Positions 26,608 through 36,151 of a stretch of DNA of 64,000 nt are shown here, piece after piece; the first letter of the stretch is position 1, and each line of letters begins with the position of its first letter. The notes under the pieces are model-generated. The model was not told the DNA's origin, did no database searches, and saw only the letters and a list, made by a program, of their open reading frames with translations. Source of the DNA: CALMKX01 sp036274895 (lineage in GTDB: Bacteria > Acidobacteriota > Thermoanaerobaculia > Multivoradales > SZUA-115); NCBI GenBank assembly GCA_036274895.1, contig DASUEU010000018.1:62001-126000 (forward strand). The letters are read 5' to 3'. Both the position numbers and the translations under genes were made by a program.

Positions 26608-29600
26608 CAGAAGCGCTTCTCCCAGCGCAGATCGACGGCGTACTGCTCGGCGTCGATCGACGACAGCACCACCGTCAGCTCGGGAGCGACCCGCCACTCC
26701 ACCTCCACCAGGCTCTCGCGGTTGGTCGAGGCGTCGTACTGGTAGGTGACGAAGAGGTCGCGGTTGATCTGCTTGCCGGCGATCACCCGCGCCGCCGAGA
26801 GCGAGCCGGAGGAGGAGAAGGTCGGGTCGATGCGCAGCTTGTCGAAGCCGAACAGGCTCTTGACCCGGGTGGTCAGGGCGGTCTGGGCCGCCTGGCCGAG
26901 CAGGCGCTCGGCGTAGCGCTCCTCGCCGGGGGTCGTCGGGCCCGGGGGCTGGCCGGCACGGATCTCGTCCACCCGGCCGCCCGACGTGAGCAGGGCCAGA
27001 ACGTCCAGGTTGGGCAGGGGCGGGTTCGAGGAGAAGCTCGTGGTCAGCCGCTCGAGGGTACCGGAGAGGGTCAAGCGCACCTCGTAGGAACGCACCTCGG
27101 CGGTGGCCACGAGATCGATCACCGGGTCGAGCTGGTCGAGGCTGGCGAAGGTCAGGAGGCCGCGGTCGATCTCGTAGCTGGTCTCGTTGTAGACCAGCGT
27201 GCCCCCCGGGCGGGCCTGTACCTGGCCGACCAGGATCGGCCGGGCCAGGGAACCACGCACGACGAGGTCGGCATCCGCCACCAGCTCGGCCAGGTTGTTG
27301 CGGATCACCAGCGCCCCCGGCCCCGAGACCACGACGTTGAGCTGGGTGGTGGCCAGGGCGGGGTCCGGCAAGCCCACGGTGAGGCGCCGGCGGCGCAGGA
27401 AGTCCCCCAGCAGGTCGGTCAGGCCGAGCCGGACGTCCTGGACGAAGAGAGCCCGCGCCAGCCGAACGTTGCCGCGCACGATGCGGCCCCCGGGAGTGGG
27501 GGTGAGGGAGAGTTCGGCGTCGGCGTCGATCACCCAGCCCTCGGGATAGAGCAGGTGGGCATCCACCAGGGAAGCCTGGAAGCGGTAGTCCAGCCCGGGC
27601 AGCTCGACGGTGCCCGAGCCCTGCACCTGTCCCCCGGCGAAGCGCCCTTCCAGCCGGTCGAGCACGGCCTGGCGGGGGTAGATCAGCACCACTGCACTGG
27701 CATCGGTGATCGAGTGGGGGAAATCCGCCAGCCTCAGCTCACCGCCGGCCACGTCCGCCTGGCCCGAGAGGGCCGGCTCGCTGAGAGTGCCGGTGACGGT
27801 GCCCAGGGCGCTGACCGTGCCCTCCAGGGCCACGCCGGGGATCTCGAGGGGGAGCCAGCCGGCCGGTGCCGTGGCCTGGAGGTGGAGATTGAGCGGCTGG
27901 CGGCCGGAGAAGCCGATGCTGCCACCGAGGAAGACCTCCGCCTGCTGGCTCGGGGCGCCGAGGTAGAGAGAGTCGATGCGCACCGACTCGGCGGCGAAGC
28001 GAGCCCTCGCCGGCTCCAGGTTGGCCAGCTGGTAGGTGCCCCAGGAGAGCGCGATCGGGTCGAGCTCGAGGGCGACCTCGGGCTCCCGGGTGCGGCCGCG
28101 GACGGCCAGCTGGCCGGCGAAGGAGCCCCCCGAGCCGGGCGGGGCGTCGAGCCCGGCGAGTGCCGCGAAGGTGTCGAGCCGCTGCGAGCTCACCCTGAAG
28201 GAGAGGTCAGCCTGCTCGGCGTCGAGACGGCCTCCTCCGGAGACCTCGACGAGGCCCAGGAGGGAGCCGTCGAGGGCAAGCCGCTTCCCGTCCCAACTGC
28301 CGGCCAGGCGGGCGGAGGGGATCTCGTTGCCCCCGGCCGAGAGCCCGGAGGAGACCACGGTCAGCTCCCCCTCCGGCTTCTCGAGGCTCCCGGAGAGCCG
28401 GCCCGCCAGGGCGAGCCGGCCGTTGCCGGCGGTGCCGAGCAAGTCGAGAGGGGCCTGCCCCAGGACCAGCTCGGGCGCCGAGACGGCGAGGTCGAGCGGC
28501 GTCCCGGCGCCCAGGCCGATGGAGCCGCGGGCCTCGATCGGGCCGGCCGGCAGCTCCAGCCGCGCCGTCCGGAGCCGCACCTCGTCGGCGTCGAAGGCCA
28601 GGGTGAGGGCCAACCGGCGGGCCGCGAGACCGGCGACTTCGACCGGCGCCATGCTGGCTTCGAGGTTCCCGCGGAGAGCGTCCGCCGTGCCCACCAGGTT
28701 CAGCAGCCCCGAGACCGGCCCTTCGAGGGGCAGCTCGACCGGGACGAAGGCTTCGAGGTCTCGATAGGGCCAGCCGTTGAGGCGCACGGCCAGCTCCAGC
28801 GGCTCGGCCGCGGCGAAGGGCACGCGGCCGGAGACGCTGGCCCCGGCGCCATGGTCGCGGATCTCGAGCGACATCTGCTCGAGGGCATCGCCCGAGAGCA
28901 GCAGGGAACCGAAAGCCTCCTCCGCCGTGAAGGCCGGCGTGGCCACCGGGGCCAGGTCGAGGTCGAGCTTGGCGGTGATCCCCGAGGGCCCGAAGTCCAG
29001 GCGGCCGGAGACCGTCCCCTCTCCGGAGGTGGGCAGCCAGGCGGGCGGCTCGCCCTCCCCGACGGGAATCTGCGCCGCCAGCTCGCCGGCGTCGGCCGTG
29101 TCCACCCGGAAGGCGAAGCCTCCGGCGCCGTCCGCCAGCCCCACCGAGAGGCCGGCGATGGTGGCCTGCTGGGCCGGGCTCGCCAGCTCCAGGCGGTCGG
29201 CCAGCAAGCGACCCCCGGCCAGACGCAGGGGCACCCGGCCGGCGAAGGCCACGGCCTCGCGGTCGGTGGCGTCCGGCTCGAGCTTGAGGTCGAGGAGCCC
29301 GTCGCCGCCGAGCAGGGCCGCGGGCAGGAGCCGGTAGCGCACGGGGCCCGACACCCGGCCCGCGAGCCCGGGGATCTCCACCCCGAGGCCGGCGAAGACT
29401 CGCCGCACCTCGGCCCCCTCGACCTCGAACTCGAGGGTGACCGGGTTCTGGCGGTCCGCGAGGTCCACCCAGGCCGTGCCACCGACGCTGCCGCCCAGGA
29501 AGGCCAGGCTCTCGACCGTGAGGTCGAGCCGCCGGGGGCCGCCGTCCACCGACACCGCGAGGTCGGCCGCCTGCCAGGACCGGGCGTCGACCGCCGGCGC

Positions 29601-30536
29601 CCGCGCGGTTCCCGTGAGCCGCCAGGGCTGCCCCGCGCTCCAGGCAACCGCTCCCTCGACCTCGACCGGCCCCACGACCTCGCCGTCGAGGTAGCCCAAC
29701 TCGGTGAGCAGCTCGAAGGCCGAGGTGCCGCGGAAGGCGAGATCCAGCCGATCGCCGTCCGCCCCGGTCTCGAAGCTGCCGTCCACGGCGAGCTCCAGGG
29801 ACTGGCCCGCGATCCGTCCTTCGGCGATCGACAGCTTGCCGGCGGCCCAGGTGAGATCCAGGGAGAGCCCCACCGGGTAGGGCTGCCCGGCCGGCAGCAG
29901 CACGCCGACCGTGCCCGCGGAGAGGTGGCCCTGGTAGCGCCCCTCCGCCACCCGCGACCAGGTGGAGTGGACGTCGGTAGCCAGCACCTCAAGGGGGACC
30001 TCCCGCTCATCGAGCCGGAACGAGCCATCCTCGACCAGCAGCGTGCCCACCTCGATCTCGAGCCCCTGGCGCCCTCCCTTGCTCGCGGGCGGCTGGGGCA
30101 GGTTGGTGCGCCCGTTCTCGTCGACCGCCAGGTAGAGCTGGGGGCGGCGCACCCAGATCCGCTCGAGGGAGATCCCGGGGTCGAGAAAGCCCGTGACCTC
30201 CGCCTCGATGCGCAGGAAGGGCACCACCGCCACCGGCGGCGACTCCGGAGTCGGCCCGGGGATCACCAGGTCGCTGATCTCGAGGGCGAGGGGAAAAAGC
30301 TCCACCGAGGCGGACGCCACGGTCACCGGGCGGCCCAGGGCCTCGGAGAGCTGGGCGACCAGGAAGCCCCGGGCGCGGGAGCGGAAGGCATCGCTGTCGA
30401 GGTAGAGGGACAGGGCCAGCGCTGCTGCGGCGAGGACGACGAAGCCCCAGACGAAGGGCCGCAGCACCAGGCGCCGGAAGCGCCCGGGGCGACGCCGGGG
30501 CGACGGGGCCAGTGCCGGTTCGTCCTCCCGGCTCAA
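26607..30536 (-). CDS. tamB: TamB-like inter-membrane bridge protein
   Basis: 1309 residues. An N-terminal membrane anchor (about 30-46) and an AsmA-like start (FLVAQLSEALGRPVTVASASVELFPLALEISDLVI) are followed by a long repetitive beta-rich body. The C-terminal DUF490/TamB domain is at about 1000-1309 (GPGALVIRNNLAELVADADLVVRGS...GGTLVYNETSYEIDRGLLTFA) and the protein ends in RWEKRF. TamB-type proteins form a hydrophobic groove carrying phospholipids to the outer membrane. It overlaps nadK by 4 nt upstream and the barrel gene by 1 nt downstream. Confidence 0.92.
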   Translation of the reverse strand: MSREDEPALAPSPRRRPGRFRRLVLRPFVWGFVVLAAAALALSLYLDSDAFRSRARGFLVAQLSEALGRPVTVASASVELFPLALEISDLVIPGPTPESPPVAVVPFLRIEAEVTGFLDPGISLERIWVRRPQLYLAVDENGRTNLPQPPASKGGRQGLEIEVGTLLVEDGSFRLDEREVPLEVLATDVHSTWSRVAEGRYQGHLSAGTVGVLLPAGQPYPVGLSLDLTWAAGKLSIAEGRIAGQSLELAVDGSFETGADGDRLDLAFRGTSAFELLTELGYLDGEVVGPVEVEGAVAWSAGQPWRLTGTARAPAVDARSWQAADLAVSVDGGPRRLDLTVESLAFLGGSVGGTAWVDLADRQNPVTLEFEVEGAEVRRVFAGLGVEIPGLAGRVSGPVRYRLLPAALLGGDGLLDLKLEPDATDREAVAFAGRVPLRLAGGRLLADRLELASPAQQATIAGLSVGLADGAGGFAFRVDTADAGELAAQIPVGEGEPPAWLPTSGEGTVSGRLDFGPSGITAKLDLDLAPVATPAFTAEEAFGSLLLSGDALEQMSLEIRDHGAGASVSGRVPFAAAEPLELAVRLNGWPYRDLEAFVPVELPLEGPVSGLLNLVGTADALRGNLEASMAPVEVAGLAARRLALTLAFDADEVRLRTARLELPAGPIEARGSIGLGAGTPLDLAVSAPELVLGQAPLDLLGTAGNGRLALAGRLSGSLEKPEGELTVVSSGLSAGGNEIPSARLAGSWDGKRLALDGSLLGLVEVSGGGRLDAEQADLSFRVSSQRLDTFAALAGLDAPPGSGGSFAGQLAVRGRTREPEVALELDPIALSWGTYQLANLEPARARFAAESVRIDSLYLGAPSQQAEVFLGGSIGFSGRQPLNLHLQATAPAGWLPLEIPGVALEGTVSALGTVTGTLSEPALSGQADVAGGELRLADFPHSITDASAVVLIYPRQAVLDRLEGRFAGGQVQGSGTVELPGLDYRFQASLVDAHLLYPEGWVIDADAELSLTPTPGGRIVRGNVRLARALFVQDVRLGLTDLLGDFLRRRRLTVGLPDPALATTQLNVVVSGPGALVIRNNLAELVADADLVVRGSLARPILVGQVQARPGGTLVYNETSYEIDRGLLTFASLDQLDPVIDLVATAEVRSYEVRLTLSGTLERLTTSFSSNPPLPNLDVLALLTSGGRVDEIRAGQPPGPTTPGEERYAERLLGQAAQTALTTRVKSLFGFDKLRIDPTFSSSGSLSAARVIAGKQINRDLFVTYQYDASTNRESLVEVEWRVAPELTVVLSSIDAEQYAVDLRWEKRF

Positions 30537-31411
30537 ACGAGCCTCCCTTTGCCATCTTCCAGCCCCCCCCAGCGCAGCTTCTCCCGCAGGTTGTCGAAGA
30601 AGCTGCGCCGCCGCACCCGCACCAGTCGCACCCGCTCCGGGGCGCGCTCGATGCGCACGCGGTCGTGCTGGGCGAGCTGGGTGCCCTCGCGGCCGTCGAA
30701 GGTCAGGAAGACCTCATCGGCCCGCGACTCCAGGCGCACCTCGATCCAGGTGGTGTCCGGCACCACCAGGGGGCGCAGGGTGAGGGTGTGGGGGCAGATC
30801 GGGGTGAGCACCATCACCGGCAAGCTGGGGTCGAGGATCGGCCCCCCGGCCGAGAGGTTGTAGGCGGTCGAGCCGGTGGGGGTGGAGACGATCAGGCCGT
30901 CGGCGCGGAAGCGAGCGAGGGGCCCGCCGGCGGTCGACACCGCGAGGTCGATGATGCGCGACAGCACGCTCTTGCCCACCACCGCGTCGTTGAGCACCCG
31001 GTGGCTGGTGCTGCCGCCCTCGGCACGGGTCAAGGTGACGGCGAGCAGGGAGCGCTCCTCGAGCGAGTACTCCCCGTCCAGGATCCGCACCAGCACCGGG
31101 TAGAGCTCGCTGCGCGAGACCTCGGTCAGGAAGCCGAGGCGGCCCAGGTTGACGCCCAGGATCGGCGCCCCCCCGCCCAGGCCCCGCGCGGCGGCGAGCA
31201 GGGTGCCGTCGCCGCCCAAGGCGATCACCAGGTCCCAGCCTTCCTCGGGCACGAAGTAGGGCGGCGGGTGGCCGCCGGCCAGGGCGGTCTCCTCGTCCAG
31301 GGCGGCGGTGCAGCCCCGGCGTCCCAGCCAGTCGACCAGCTCCACCGCCGTACGCACAGCCTCCGGGCTGTCCACCCGCGACACCACACCGATGCGGGAG
31401 AAGTGGCTCAA
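30533..31411 (-). CDS. nadK: NAD kinase
   Basis: 292 residues, normal length. It phosphorylates NAD+ to NADP+. The P-loop-like GGDGTLL motif lies near residue 65, followed by GVNLGRLGFLTEV, the NDAVVGKS site, and STPTGSTAYNLSAGGPILDP, all diagnostic. Its start overlaps the stop of tlyA, and its stop overlaps tamB, each by 4 nt, so it is an internal gene of the dxs operon. Confidence 0.96.
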   Translation of the reverse strand: MSHFSRIGVVSRVDSPEAVRTAVELVDWLGRRGCTAALDEETALAGGHPPPYFVPEEGWDLVIALGGDGTLLAAARGLGGGAPILGVNLGRLGFLTEVSRSELYPVLVRILDGEYSLEERSLLAVTLTRAEGGSTSHRVLNDAVVGKSVLSRIIDLAVSTAGGPLARFRADGLIVSTPTGSTAYNLSAGGPILDPSLPVMVLTPICPHTLTLRPLVVPDTTWIEVRLESRADEVFLTFDGREGTQLAQHDRVRIERAPERVRLVRVRRRSFFDNLREKLRWGGLEDGKGRLV

Positions 31412-32169
31412 GACGCGACCTCCGGGAGAGATCCCTGGCGAAAGAGGGCGAAGGCCTCGCGATTGCCGCGCGCGCCCCGCACCTCGCAGTCCACCACGCC
31501 GAGGGGCGCGAGCCCCAGGCCCGCGAGCGCCGCCACGGTGGCCGCGATCGCCTCACGGCGCAGATCCTCGTTCTTCACCACTCCGTGCTTGCCCACCGCT
31601 CCCCGCCCGGCCTCGAACTGCGGCTTGACCAAGGTGAGCAGGAAGGCCCCCTCTCGGAGCAAGGGCAGCAAAGCCGGCACCACCTTGGTCAGGGAGATGA
31701 AGCTCACGTCCACGGTGGCGAGGCCGGCCCTCTCGGGCAGGTCGCCTGGGCTGAGATGACGGGCGTTCACCCGCTCCATGACCACCACTCGGGGATCGTC
31801 GCGCAGCCGGGCATCCAACTGACCGTAGCCGACGTCGATGGCGTAGACCCGAGCCGCCCCCCGCTGGAGCAGGCAGTCGGTGAAGCCGCCGGTCGAGGCG
31901 CCGACGTCCAGGCAGACCCGGCCGGCCGGGTCGAGCTCCGGCACCTGGGCGGAGAAGGTGTCGAGGGCGTCGGACAGCTTGCGCCCGGCCCGGGAGACGA
32001 AGGGCTCCGGCCGGGCCTTGACGGTGACGTCGGCCGCGGCCGGCACCTGGGTGCCCGGCTTGTCGACGCGGCGGCCGTCCACCTCGACGCCGCCCGCCAT
32101 CACCACGCGCTGGGCCTGCTCCCGGCTGGGGAACCAGCCCTTCTCCACCAGCAGCTGATCGAGACGCAC
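31408..32169 (-). CDS. tlyA: TlyA-family rRNA 2'-O-methyltransferase
   Basis: 253 residues. The N-terminal S4 RNA-binding domain (about 1-60) starts RLDQLLVEKGWFPSREQAQRVVMAGGVEVDG. The FtsJ-like methyltransferase core follows, with the SAM loop CLDVGASTGGFTDCLLQ and catalytic-type residues in VDVSFISLTKVVPAL and LVKPQFEAGRGAVGKHG. TlyA modifies 16S and 23S rRNA; some relatives are called hemolysins. GTG start at 32169, 4 nt after the dxs stop. Confidence 0.93.
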   Translation of the reverse strand: MRLDQLLVEKGWFPSREQAQRVVMAGGVEVDGRRVDKPGTQVPAAADVTVKARPEPFVSRAGRKLSDALDTFSAQVPELDPAGRVCLDVGASTGGFTDCLLQRGAARVYAIDVGYGQLDARLRDDPRVVVMERVNARHLSPGDLPERAGLATVDVSFISLTKVVPALLPLLREGAFLLTLVKPQFEAGRGAVGKHGVVKNEDLRREAIAATVAALAGLGLAPLGVVDCEVRGARGNREAFALFRQGSLPEVAS

Positions 32170-32173
32170 GCCG

Positions 32174-34081
32174 TCAGCCTCGCTTGCCGCCGCCGCGGGC
32201 CTGGAGGGCGCCGGTGGAGAAGAACTGCCGCAGCCGGAAGTAGATGCCCTCGGCGTCGAGGCCCAGGGCGCGGCGCAGCACCCGCTGGGAGCCGTGGGGG
32301 ACGAAGCGGTCGGGGATGCCCAGGCAGAGGGCCTCCACCCCCTCGAGTCCCATCTCGGTCACGGCCTCGAGCACGGCGCTGCCGAAGCCTCCGGCGAGAG
32401 CGTGCTCCTCGACCGTGGCGATGCGCCCCCCCTCGGCGAGCTGTCCGGCCAGCAGGTCGCGGTCGAGGGGCTTGGCGAAGCGGGCGTTGACCACCGTCAG
32501 CTCGGCGCCGTCGCGGGCCAGGCGCTCGACGGCGGTGAGCGTGGGGCGCACCGTGGCACCCAGGGCCCAGACCACGCCGTCGCGCCCCCGGCGCAGCACC
32601 TCGGCCTTGCCCACCGGCAGCACCCGCAGGTCGGCGTCGAGGGGCACGCCCAGCACGCTGCCCCCCGGGAACCGGACCGCCGCCGGATGCGGCAGCTCGC
32701 AGGCCGTGGCGAGCATGTGCTGGAGCTCGTTCTCGTCCATCGGCGCCATCACCACCATGTTGGGCAGGGCCCGCAGGTAGGTGATGTCGAAGAGGCCGTG
32801 GTGGCTGGGGGCGTCGGCATCGATCAGCCCGGAGCGGTCGAGGGCGAAGACCACCGGCAGGTCCATCAGGCAGACGTCGTGGAAGATCTGGTCGAAGCCG
32901 CGCTGGAGGTAGGTGGAGTACACCGCCACCAGCGGCCGCTGGCCTTCGAGGGCGAGGCCGGCGGCGAGGGTGACGCTGTGCTGCTCGGCGATGCCGGTGT
33001 TCAAGAAGCGCTTCGGATACCGCTCGGCGAAGGCGGCGAGGCCGGTGCCCTCGGGCATGGCGGCGGTGATGGCGACCAGGCGGGAGTCCCGCTCGGCCAG
33101 GCGCAGGGCGGTCTTGCCAAAGATCTCGGTGTAGGTGACGGCGGTGCCGGCGGCCCGGCGCACGCCGTCCTTGGGCTCGAAAGGAACGGTGCCGTGGTAG
33201 GCCACCGGGCGATCCTCGGCCGGCCGGTAGCCCTTGCCGGCCTGGGTGACCACGTGGATCAGCACCGGGCCGTCGATGCCCTTGGCTTCTTCGAAGGCCG
33301 CGAGCAAGGCCGGCATGGCGTGGCCGTTGACCGGGCCCAGGAAGCGGAAGCCCAGCTCTTCGAAGAGGCTGCCCGGGGTGAAGGCTTGGCGTACCCCCTC
33401 CTCGAAGCCCTTGGCCACCTCCAGCACCTGCTCGCCCACGCCGGGCAGGCGCAGCAGGATGCGGCGGATGTCGTCCTTGAGCTTGGCGTAGTGGCGGCCG
33501 GCCATCACCTCTTTCAGGTAACGGGTGAGGGCGCCGACGCTGGGGGTGGTGGCCATGGAGTTGTCGTTCAACACCACGATCAGCCGCTTGCCCAGGTGGC
33601 CGGCCTGGTTCATGGCCTCGAAGGCCATGCCGGCGGTCATGGCGCCGTCGCCGATCACGGCCACCACGTGGTGCGTCTCGCCCTTGAGATCGCGGGCGAT
33701 GGCGAGGCCCAAGGCGGCCGAGATCGAGGTCGAGGCGTGGCCGGCCTCGACCACGTCGTACTCGCTCTCGCTGCGGGAGAGGAAGCCCGAGAGGCCGCCG
33801 TAGGCGCGCAGGGTCTCCATCCGCTCGCGGCGGCCGGTCAAGATCTTGTGCGAGTAGGTCTGGTGGCCGACGTCCCAGACCAGGCGATCGTGGGGGGTCT
33901 CGAAGGCGTAGTGCAGGGCCACGGTCAGCTCGACCACGCCCAGGTTGGAGGAGAGGTAGCCGCCGGTCCGGGCGACGATCGCCAGCACCTCCTCGCGCAG
34001 CTCCTCGGCCAGCTTCGGCAGCTGGGCAGGGGCTAACCGCCGGAGGTCGCGGGGGGCGTGGACGTCGGAGAGCAGGCTCAT
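32174..34081 (-). CDS. dxs: 1-deoxy-D-xylulose-5-phosphate synthase
   Basis: 635 residues, normal length. It is the thiamine-diphosphate enzyme that condenses pyruvate and glyceraldehyde-3-phosphate, the first step of the MEP isoprenoid pathway. It has the ThDP motif GDGAMTAGMAFEAMNQAG, the N-terminal HQTYSHKILTGRR region and a transketolase-like C-terminus with IAEQHSVTLAAGLALEG and DRSGLIDADAPSHHG. It heads the dxs-tlyA-nadK-tamB-tamA operon; a TATACT hexamer lies 82 nt upstream of the ATG at 34081. Confidence 0.97.
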   Translation of the reverse strand: MSLLSDVHAPRDLRRLAPAQLPKLAEELREEVLAIVARTGGYLSSNLGVVELTVALHYAFETPHDRLVWDVGHQTYSHKILTGRRERMETLRAYGGLSGFLSRSESEYDVVEAGHASTSISAALGLAIARDLKGETHHVVAVIGDGAMTAGMAFEAMNQAGHLGKRLIVVLNDNSMATTPSVGALTRYLKEVMAGRHYAKLKDDIRRILLRLPGVGEQVLEVAKGFEEGVRQAFTPGSLFEELGFRFLGPVNGHAMPALLAAFEEAKGIDGPVLIHVVTQAGKGYRPAEDRPVAYHGTVPFEPKDGVRRAAGTAVTYTEIFGKTALRLAERDSRLVAITAAMPEGTGLAAFAERYPKRFLNTGIAEQHSVTLAAGLALEGQRPLVAVYSTYLQRGFDQIFHDVCLMDLPVVFALDRSGLIDADAPSHHGLFDITYLRALPNMVVMAPMDENELQHMLATACELPHPAAVRFPGGSVLGVPLDADLRVLPVGKAEVLRRGRDGVVWALGATVRPTLTAVERLARDGAELTVVNARFAKPLDRDLLAGQLAEGGRIATVEEHALAGGFGSAVLEAVTEMGLEGVEALCLGIPDRFVPHGSQRVLRRALGLDAEGIYFRLRQFFSTGALQARGGGKRG

Positions 34082-34162
34082 CGGCTCGTGGCTCGGCCCT
34101 CGAAGCGAAGAGCCCGGGGGCCGGCGGCGTCAGGCCCGCCGGGTGGTTTCGACGGCCGGGTC

Positions 34163-34168
34163 AGTATA
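34163..34168 (-). promoter_or_regulatory. Possible -10 element of the dxs operon
   Basis: TATACT on the minus strand, 82 nt upstream of dxs, at the border of a repeat-rich intergenic region. No -35 hexamer close to TTGACA is visible at the right distance, so the call rests on the hexamer and position only. Confidence 0.3.
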
Positions 34169-34189
34169 GCCCGGGGGATGGGAGGGTCA

Positions 34190-34505
34190 GCTGGCCTTGC
34201 GGTGGAGTTGGTGCCGTGCGATGAGGAACGTAGGCTGGGTTAGGCGCCAGCCGTAACCCAGCTCCGCCGCCAGCCCGCGCGAGGGATTGAAATCCCTCGC
34301 TACCTAAACACGTCCCTGGCGGGACGGGGGAGAGGGGGAGATCCCTCCGCTGCGCGGGCTCCGGTCGGGATGACAGCGGGACGTTCGGCCCCACTGCCCC
34401 GTTGTCATCTCAAACGAACTGCTGTCATCCCGAAAGAAGTGAGGGATCTCTTCGGACCACCGTGCCGGGGGGAGATTCCTCGCTCCGCTCGGAATGACAG
34501 GTGCG
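34190..34505. repeat. Mosaic of small palindromic repeats
   Basis: At least three distinct inverted repeats lie side by side. Arms GCTGGGTTA/TAACCCAGC are at 34234-34242 and 34254-34262. A perfect 10-bp pair GCGAGGGATT/AATCCCTCGC is at 34279-34288 and 34291-34300 with a 2-nt loop. A long imperfect pair is at 34422-34449 and 34472-34500 (TGTCATCCCGAAAG... and ...CTCGGAATGACA). A half-copy of the last family (AGATCCCTCCGC...TCGGGATGACA) is at 34343-34375. No gene is seen in the 473 nt between dxs and the O-antigen ligase gene. Confidence 0.8.
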
Positions 34506-34554
34506 CGGGTGTGGCGAACCTACAGTGGCCTCATGCTCGGCCGCGGCTTCCTCG

Positions 34555-35745
34555 TCAGTCTGACTCGTAGAGGCGCTCCCCGGTCGGCCGATGGCTCCCC
34601 GCCAACACAAACGGCAACGCCAGTACGAAGAGCACCAGCCGCTGCACTTCGGTGTCCCCCCAGTTGTTCTCGAACAGCCCCGCCACGTTGGCCGCCGCCA
34701 GGGCGAGGACGATGCCGAGCCAGAGGTCGCCCCGCGGTCCTCTCCAGCCCCCTTCTCTGCGCGCCTGGCGCAGGGCCACGGTGAGGCTGGCGGCCATCAG
34801 GGCCAGGTAGGCGGCCAGGGCCGGCAGGCCCCGCTCGGCGGCCAGCTGGAGGAAGCTGTTGTGCAGGTGCGGTACGGTGAAGCGGGGCGCCGTCGGCTCC
34901 CGGTAGAGCGGGTAGCGCTCCTTCACCAGGTCCGGCCCGATGCCGAAAAGGGGCCGCTCGCGCACCATCTCCACCCCGGCCTGCGCCATGCACACCCGGT
35001 CGTAGTTCGACTCGTCGGTCAGGTCGAAGATCGAGCCGAAACGCGACAGCAGCGGCACCGGCGCGAGCAGGTAGAAGATCAGCGCGGCACCTGGCACCAG
35101 AAGCAGGAAGCGTGGCGCCCGCAGCGAGATCAGGGCGAGGAGGCCGACCGCCAGTGCCACCCAGGCGCTGCGGGTGAGGCTACCCAGCACGGCGGCATTG
35201 ATCACCACAAAGGCTGCCCAGCGCCACGGGCTCTTCCAGCCTCCGGGGTGGGTGAGGCGGGCGGCGAGCAACAGATCCGCCACCAACAGCACGCCGGAGA
35301 AGGTCATGTAATGGGACAGCGGGCCCCGGATGCGGCGGTCGATGTCGCCGTAGCCGAGGAAGAACTGGGTCAGCCCGGCGAGGGCGATGGCGGCGGCGAC
35401 CAGGCAGACGCCGTCCACCAGCCGGCGGGCCTCCTGCTCGTCCTCGATCAGGAAGAGGCCCAGCACCAGGGTGGAGAGGCTGAACAGCTCGCTCACGGCG
35501 CGCAGGCTGCGCAGAGGCTCGGAGGAAGCGACGATGGCACCCAGCAGCCAGATCGTGTAGGCGCCGAGGGCGATCAAGATCGGCCGGTAGCCGGCAGCTC
35601 GACCGAGGCGCCCACGCAGGGCCCAGGGCGCGGCGAGCACCGCCAGGCCCAGCAGGCCGTTGGAGATGCCGAGGCTGAAGACGGTCAGCAGATGGCCGGC
35701 GAAGAGCGCGAGGCCGACACGGCGCGGCAGATCTTGGTGGGGCAC
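34555..35745 (-). CDS. O-antigen ligase/polymerase-like membrane protein
   Basis: 396 residues with about ten membrane segments. The Wzy_C-type region is at about 160-320: FVVINAAVLGSLTRSAWVALAVG followed by a large periplasmic loop with the typical VEMVRERPLFGIGPD and PHLHNSFLQLAAERGL motifs (the conserved His and Arg of WaaL-like ligases). It attaches O-antigen or a similar glycan to a lipid-linked acceptor, or polymerises it. The start is a GTG at 35745 with no clear ribosome site; it lies 14 nt after the Trm112-like gene. Confidence 0.88.
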   Translation of the reverse strand: MPHQDLPRRVGLALFAGHLLTVFSLGISNGLLGLAVLAAPWALRGRLGRAAGYRPILIALGAYTIWLLGAIVASSEPLRSLRAVSELFSLSTLVLGLFLIEDEQEARRLVDGVCLVAAAIALAGLTQFFLGYGDIDRRIRGPLSHYMTFSGVLLVADLLLAARLTHPGGWKSPWRWAAFVVINAAVLGSLTRSAWVALAVGLLALISLRAPRFLLLVPGAALIFYLLAPVPLLSRFGSIFDLTDESNYDRVCMAQAGVEMVRERPLFGIGPDLVKERYPLYREPTAPRFTVPHLHNSFLQLAAERGLPALAAYLALMAASLTVALRQARREGGWRGPRGDLWLGIVLALAAANVAGLFENNWGDTEVQRLVLFVLALPFVLAGSHRPTGERLYESD

Positions 35746-35759
35746 CGGGCGGTGGCCGA

Positions 35760-36014
35760 TCAGCTCCGGCCGATCGCCTCGGCCGGCAGAGCGTCCTCGA
35801 CCAGCAGGATGGGGATGTCGGAGACGATCGGGTAGACCAGGTGGGAATCCTGGCAGTAGAGACCTTGCTCGACCACCGGCTCCTCGTCACGGAAGCTCTC
35901 GCGGTACTTCTCGACCAGGGAGCGGGCCACGCCTTCGGGCAAGGTCACGAGCTCGAGCCGGCCGCGGCTCTTCGGACAGACCAGAATGCTGAGCAACTCG
36001 GGATCGACCGCCAT
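35760..36014 (-). CDS. Trm112-family (UPF0434/YcaR-like) small protein
   Basis: 84 residues. The pattern LLSILVCPKSRGRLEL ... LYCQDSHLVYPIVSDIPILLVEDA is that of Trm112/YcaR proteins. Family members usually have CPxC and a second Cys pair; here only one Cys of each pair remains (CPKS and YC), so the zinc site is probably lost. The ATG at 36014 gives the family length. The family's bacterial function is poorly defined, with methyltransferase partnering known for Trm112. It precedes the ligase gene by 14 nt. Confidence 0.8.
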   Translation of the reverse strand: MAVDPELLSILVCPKSRGRLELVTLPEGVARSLVEKYRESFRDEEPVVEQGLYCQDSHLVYPIVSDIPILLVEDALPAEAIGRS

Positions 36015-36066
36015 GGAGCCCTCCGGGCGAGAGGTTAGCACGCGCCGCCCGAGTGCCCCAACGCGC

Positions 36067-36107
36067 TCGGACACCCCTGTCGGACATCGCTCGGACACCT
36101 CCGGACA
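36067..36107. promoter_or_regulatory. Four TCGGACA-type repeats, candidate upstream activator sites
   Basis: TCGGACA occurs at 36067-36073, 36080-36086 and 36091-36097, and CCGGACA at 36101-36107. The stretch between the first two contains the small palindrome GACA-CCCC-TGTC. The block lies 45-85 nt upstream of the sigma-54 promoter at 36152-36167, the usual position for enhancer-binding-protein sites. The activator gene at 39229-40833 is the obvious candidate to bind here, which is inference. Confidence 0.5.
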
Positions 36108-36151
36108 CCCGGCCACGGCTCTCCGAGGCCCGGCGCTCGCCACCCCGAGGC

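Noticed and set aside
27555..30863. An 1102-codon plus-strand frame opposite tamB
   Set aside because: Antisense of a clear TamB gene with a biased composition typical of mirrored GC-rich codons.
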